Below, one piece after another: positions 5,945 to 7,334 of a stretch of DNA of 7,334 nt. The stretch lies in the NCBI GenBank assembly GCA_031274115.1, contig JAISQP010000210.1, positions 1-7,334 of the forward strand, read 5' to 3'. The position numbers were made by a program, and so were the translations under genes. The stretch's first letter is position 1. Every line of letters starts with the position of its first letter. Source of the DNA: Synergistaceae bacterium. Its GTDB lineage: Bacteria > Synergistota > Synergistia > Synergistales > Synergistaceae. The notes below the pieces were generated by a model that worked only from the letters and a program-made list of their open reading frames with translations, was not told the DNA's origin and did not search any database.

Positions 5945-7334
5945 ATGTGGAAGGGTAGGTTTTCCCAGGATACGAACGAGATCGCGGCGCGCTTTACGCA
6001 GTCGCTCGACCTTGACTGGCGCACTGTACAGGAGGACATCAGGGGGAGCGTGGCGCACGTTCGGATGCTTGCCAGCGTCGGGCTCCTGTCGCGGCCCGAG
6101 GCAGACGAGATCGAGTCTGCGCTGGAGACGATAGCGAAGGAGGCCGCCAGCGGGGAATTCCAGCCCAAAGTCGAACTCGAGGACGTACACATGAACGTCG
6201 AGTCTCTCCTGACGCTCCGGACAGGCGACGTCGGGGCGAAACTCCATACCGGACGGAGCCGCAACGATCAATCCGGCACTACAGTCAGGCTGGCGCTTCG
6301 CCGCGAAATACTCTCGATATGGGGGATGATGAAGGCGCTTCTCGACACTCTTCTGAAGAAGGCGGAGGAGCACGTCTGCGTGATCGTGCCTGGCTATACT
6401 CACCTGCAGCAGGCGCAGCCGGTCTCGATGGGTCACTTCTGGATGGCGCACTTTCAGGCGTTCGCGAGAGACGCCCGGAGGCTTCTCTGCGCCTACGAGA
6501 GCGCTGACGAGTGTCCTCTGGGCTGCGGCGCCATCGCGGGCTCCACCCTGCCTCTCGACCGGGAGTTCACCGCGCGCGACCTCGGCTTCTCCAGGCTCTG
6601 TGAGAACAGCATGGATGCGGTCGCCTCCCGCGACCATATAATAGACTTCCATTACTTTGCCTCGCTCTTCGGGGTACACGTCAGCAGGATTTCGGAGGAT
6701 CTGATAATTTATTTTTCGTCAGAGTTTGGGTGGGTCAAGCTTCCGGACGCCTTCTGCACCGGTTCGAGTATGATGCCTCAGAAAAAAAACCCGGACGTGC
6801 TTGAGATACTGAGAGGCAAGTCGGGCCAGTTGATAGGAGGCCTCGTGGACGCGCTCGCATTGATGAAGGGAACGCCGCTCACGTTCAACAGGGACTTCCA
6901 GGAGGACAAGCGCTCGCTCTGGAGATCGTGCGACGCCCTCGAAGGGATGCTCGAGGTGCTCCCGCCGCTTCTTGCCGAGGTGCGCGTGGACGAGACGGCG
7001 GCCCGCAGGGGCTTTGCCGATGGCCTGATATTCGCGACGGACGTAGCGGAGCATCTTGTGGAGCGCGGGGTTCCGTTTCGCAAGTCGCACGAGATCGTGG
7101 GCGGCGCCGTGAAATGGTGCATAGAAAACGGACGAAGCCTCACGTCGCTCTCCTCCGACGAGTGGAGGATGCTGGCGCCGCAAGCGGGCCCGGATCTGGC
7201 GTCGCTGCTTTCGCCCGAGAAATCGGCGGCGAGGCGCGGCACCGAGGGCGGAGCGTCGCCCGATCAAGTCCGCGTTCAGATCGGGCGCGGGCGTAAAAAA
7301 CTGGATGGACTCGACGCGGAGTTCGCGGAGCGCG
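5945..7334 (+). CDS. argH: Argininosuccinate lyase (3' end beyond window)
   Basis: Last enzyme of arginine biosynthesis: splits argininosuccinate to arginine and fumarate, as a cytoplasmic homotetramer of the fumarase/aspartase superfamily. 463 codons are visible with no stop, about the full length of the family (E. coli about 457), so only a few residues should be missing. Motifs: N-terminal MWKGRFS, HTGRSRNDQ (101-109), GYTHLQQAQP with T152/H153 (150-159), SRDHIIDF (228-235) and the flexible serine loop GSSMMPQKKNPD (273-284). The ATG is the first possible start, because an in-frame TGA lies at 5930..5932. No good ribosome site precedes it, so translation probably depends on coupling to rubrerythrin. 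Both genes are GC-rich, unlike the spacer upstream. A run of eight A's (6782..6789) encodes the two Lys and part of the Asn of the serine loop. Confidence 0.97.
   Translation, partial: MWKGRFSQDTNEIAARFTQSLDLDWRTVQEDIRGSVAHVRMLASVGLLSRPEADEIESALETIAKEAASGEFQPKVELEDVHMNVESLLTLRTGDVGAKLHTGRSRNDQSGTTVRLALRREILSIWGMMKALLDTLLKKAEEHVCVIVPGYTHLQQAQPVSMGHFWMAHFQAFARDARRLLCAYESADECPLGCGAIAGSTLPLDREFTARDLGFSRLCENSMDAVASRDHIIDFHYFASLFGVHVSRISEDLIIYFSSEFGWVKLPDAFCTGSSMMPQKKNPDVLEILRGKSGQLIGGLVDALALMKGTPLTFNRDFQEDKRSLWRSCDALEGMLEVLPPLLAEVRVDETAARRGFADGLIFATDVAEHLVERGVPFRKSHEIVGGAVKWCIENGRSLTSLSSDEWRMLAPQAGPDLASLLSPEKSAARRGTEGGASPDQVRVQIGRGRKKLDGLDAEFAER

Noticed and set aside
5624..6679. 351-codon open frame on the minus strand, opposite rubrerythrin and argH
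   Set aside because: It lies antisense to two certain genes with complete family motifs. Its protein is Arg-, Pro- and Leu-rich with no recognisable domain, as expected from the complement of GC-rich coding DNA.
1..7334. CRISPR array, tRNA or rRNA gene, toxin-antitoxin or defence system
   Set aside because: No regularly spaced repeats, cloverleaf-type sequence or rRNA stretch was seen, and none of the five genes belongs to a known defence family.

Overview
The window carries five clear protein genes in two divergent groups, separated by an AT-rich, repeat-bearing spacer of about 540 bp. The set is bacterial. Rubrerythrin points to an anaerobe or microaerophile. The rubrerythrin and argH genes are GC-rich, while the spacer and the left edge are AT-rich. 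A Synergistota-like amino-acid-fermenting anaerobe would fit, but this is a low-confidence inference and nothing here fixes the taxon.

Left part, minus strand (read right to left): a soluble hybrid sensor histidine kinase (PAS, HisKA, HATPase, two receiver domains; 4812 to 2653) is followed after 38 bp by trmB, a tRNA guanine-N7 methyltransferase with a long C-terminal extension (2614 to 1688). Then, after 120 bp with its own promoter-like sequence, comes a membrane-anchored or exported adenosine deaminase of the secreted type (1567 to 200). A strong hairpin at 135..171 lies just past the deaminase. To its left, reading in from the window edge on the plus strand, is the last 32 codons of another gene, possibly an IS transposase.

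Right part, plus strand: rubrerythrin (5351..5926) is followed after only 18 bp by argH, argininosuccinate lyase (5945 to beyond the window end). All or nearly all of argH is present but its stop codon is not seen. The two are probably one transcript, which would link a peroxide-detoxifying enzyme with the last step of arginine synthesis.

The divergent spacer 4813..5350 is the least ordinary part. It holds two degenerate direct repeats about 292 bp apart that align without gaps through a 14-residue reading frame and differ partly by synonymous changes. It also holds an 80-bp imperfect palindrome followed by a T-rich run, and a perfect 12-bp palindrome. This looks like decayed mobile-element or repeated-gene material between the two transcription units. 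No complete new system was found. The main points for follow-up are this spacer, a Cys in place of the conserved Asp of the TrmB PDPW motif, and the rubrerythrin-argH pairing.
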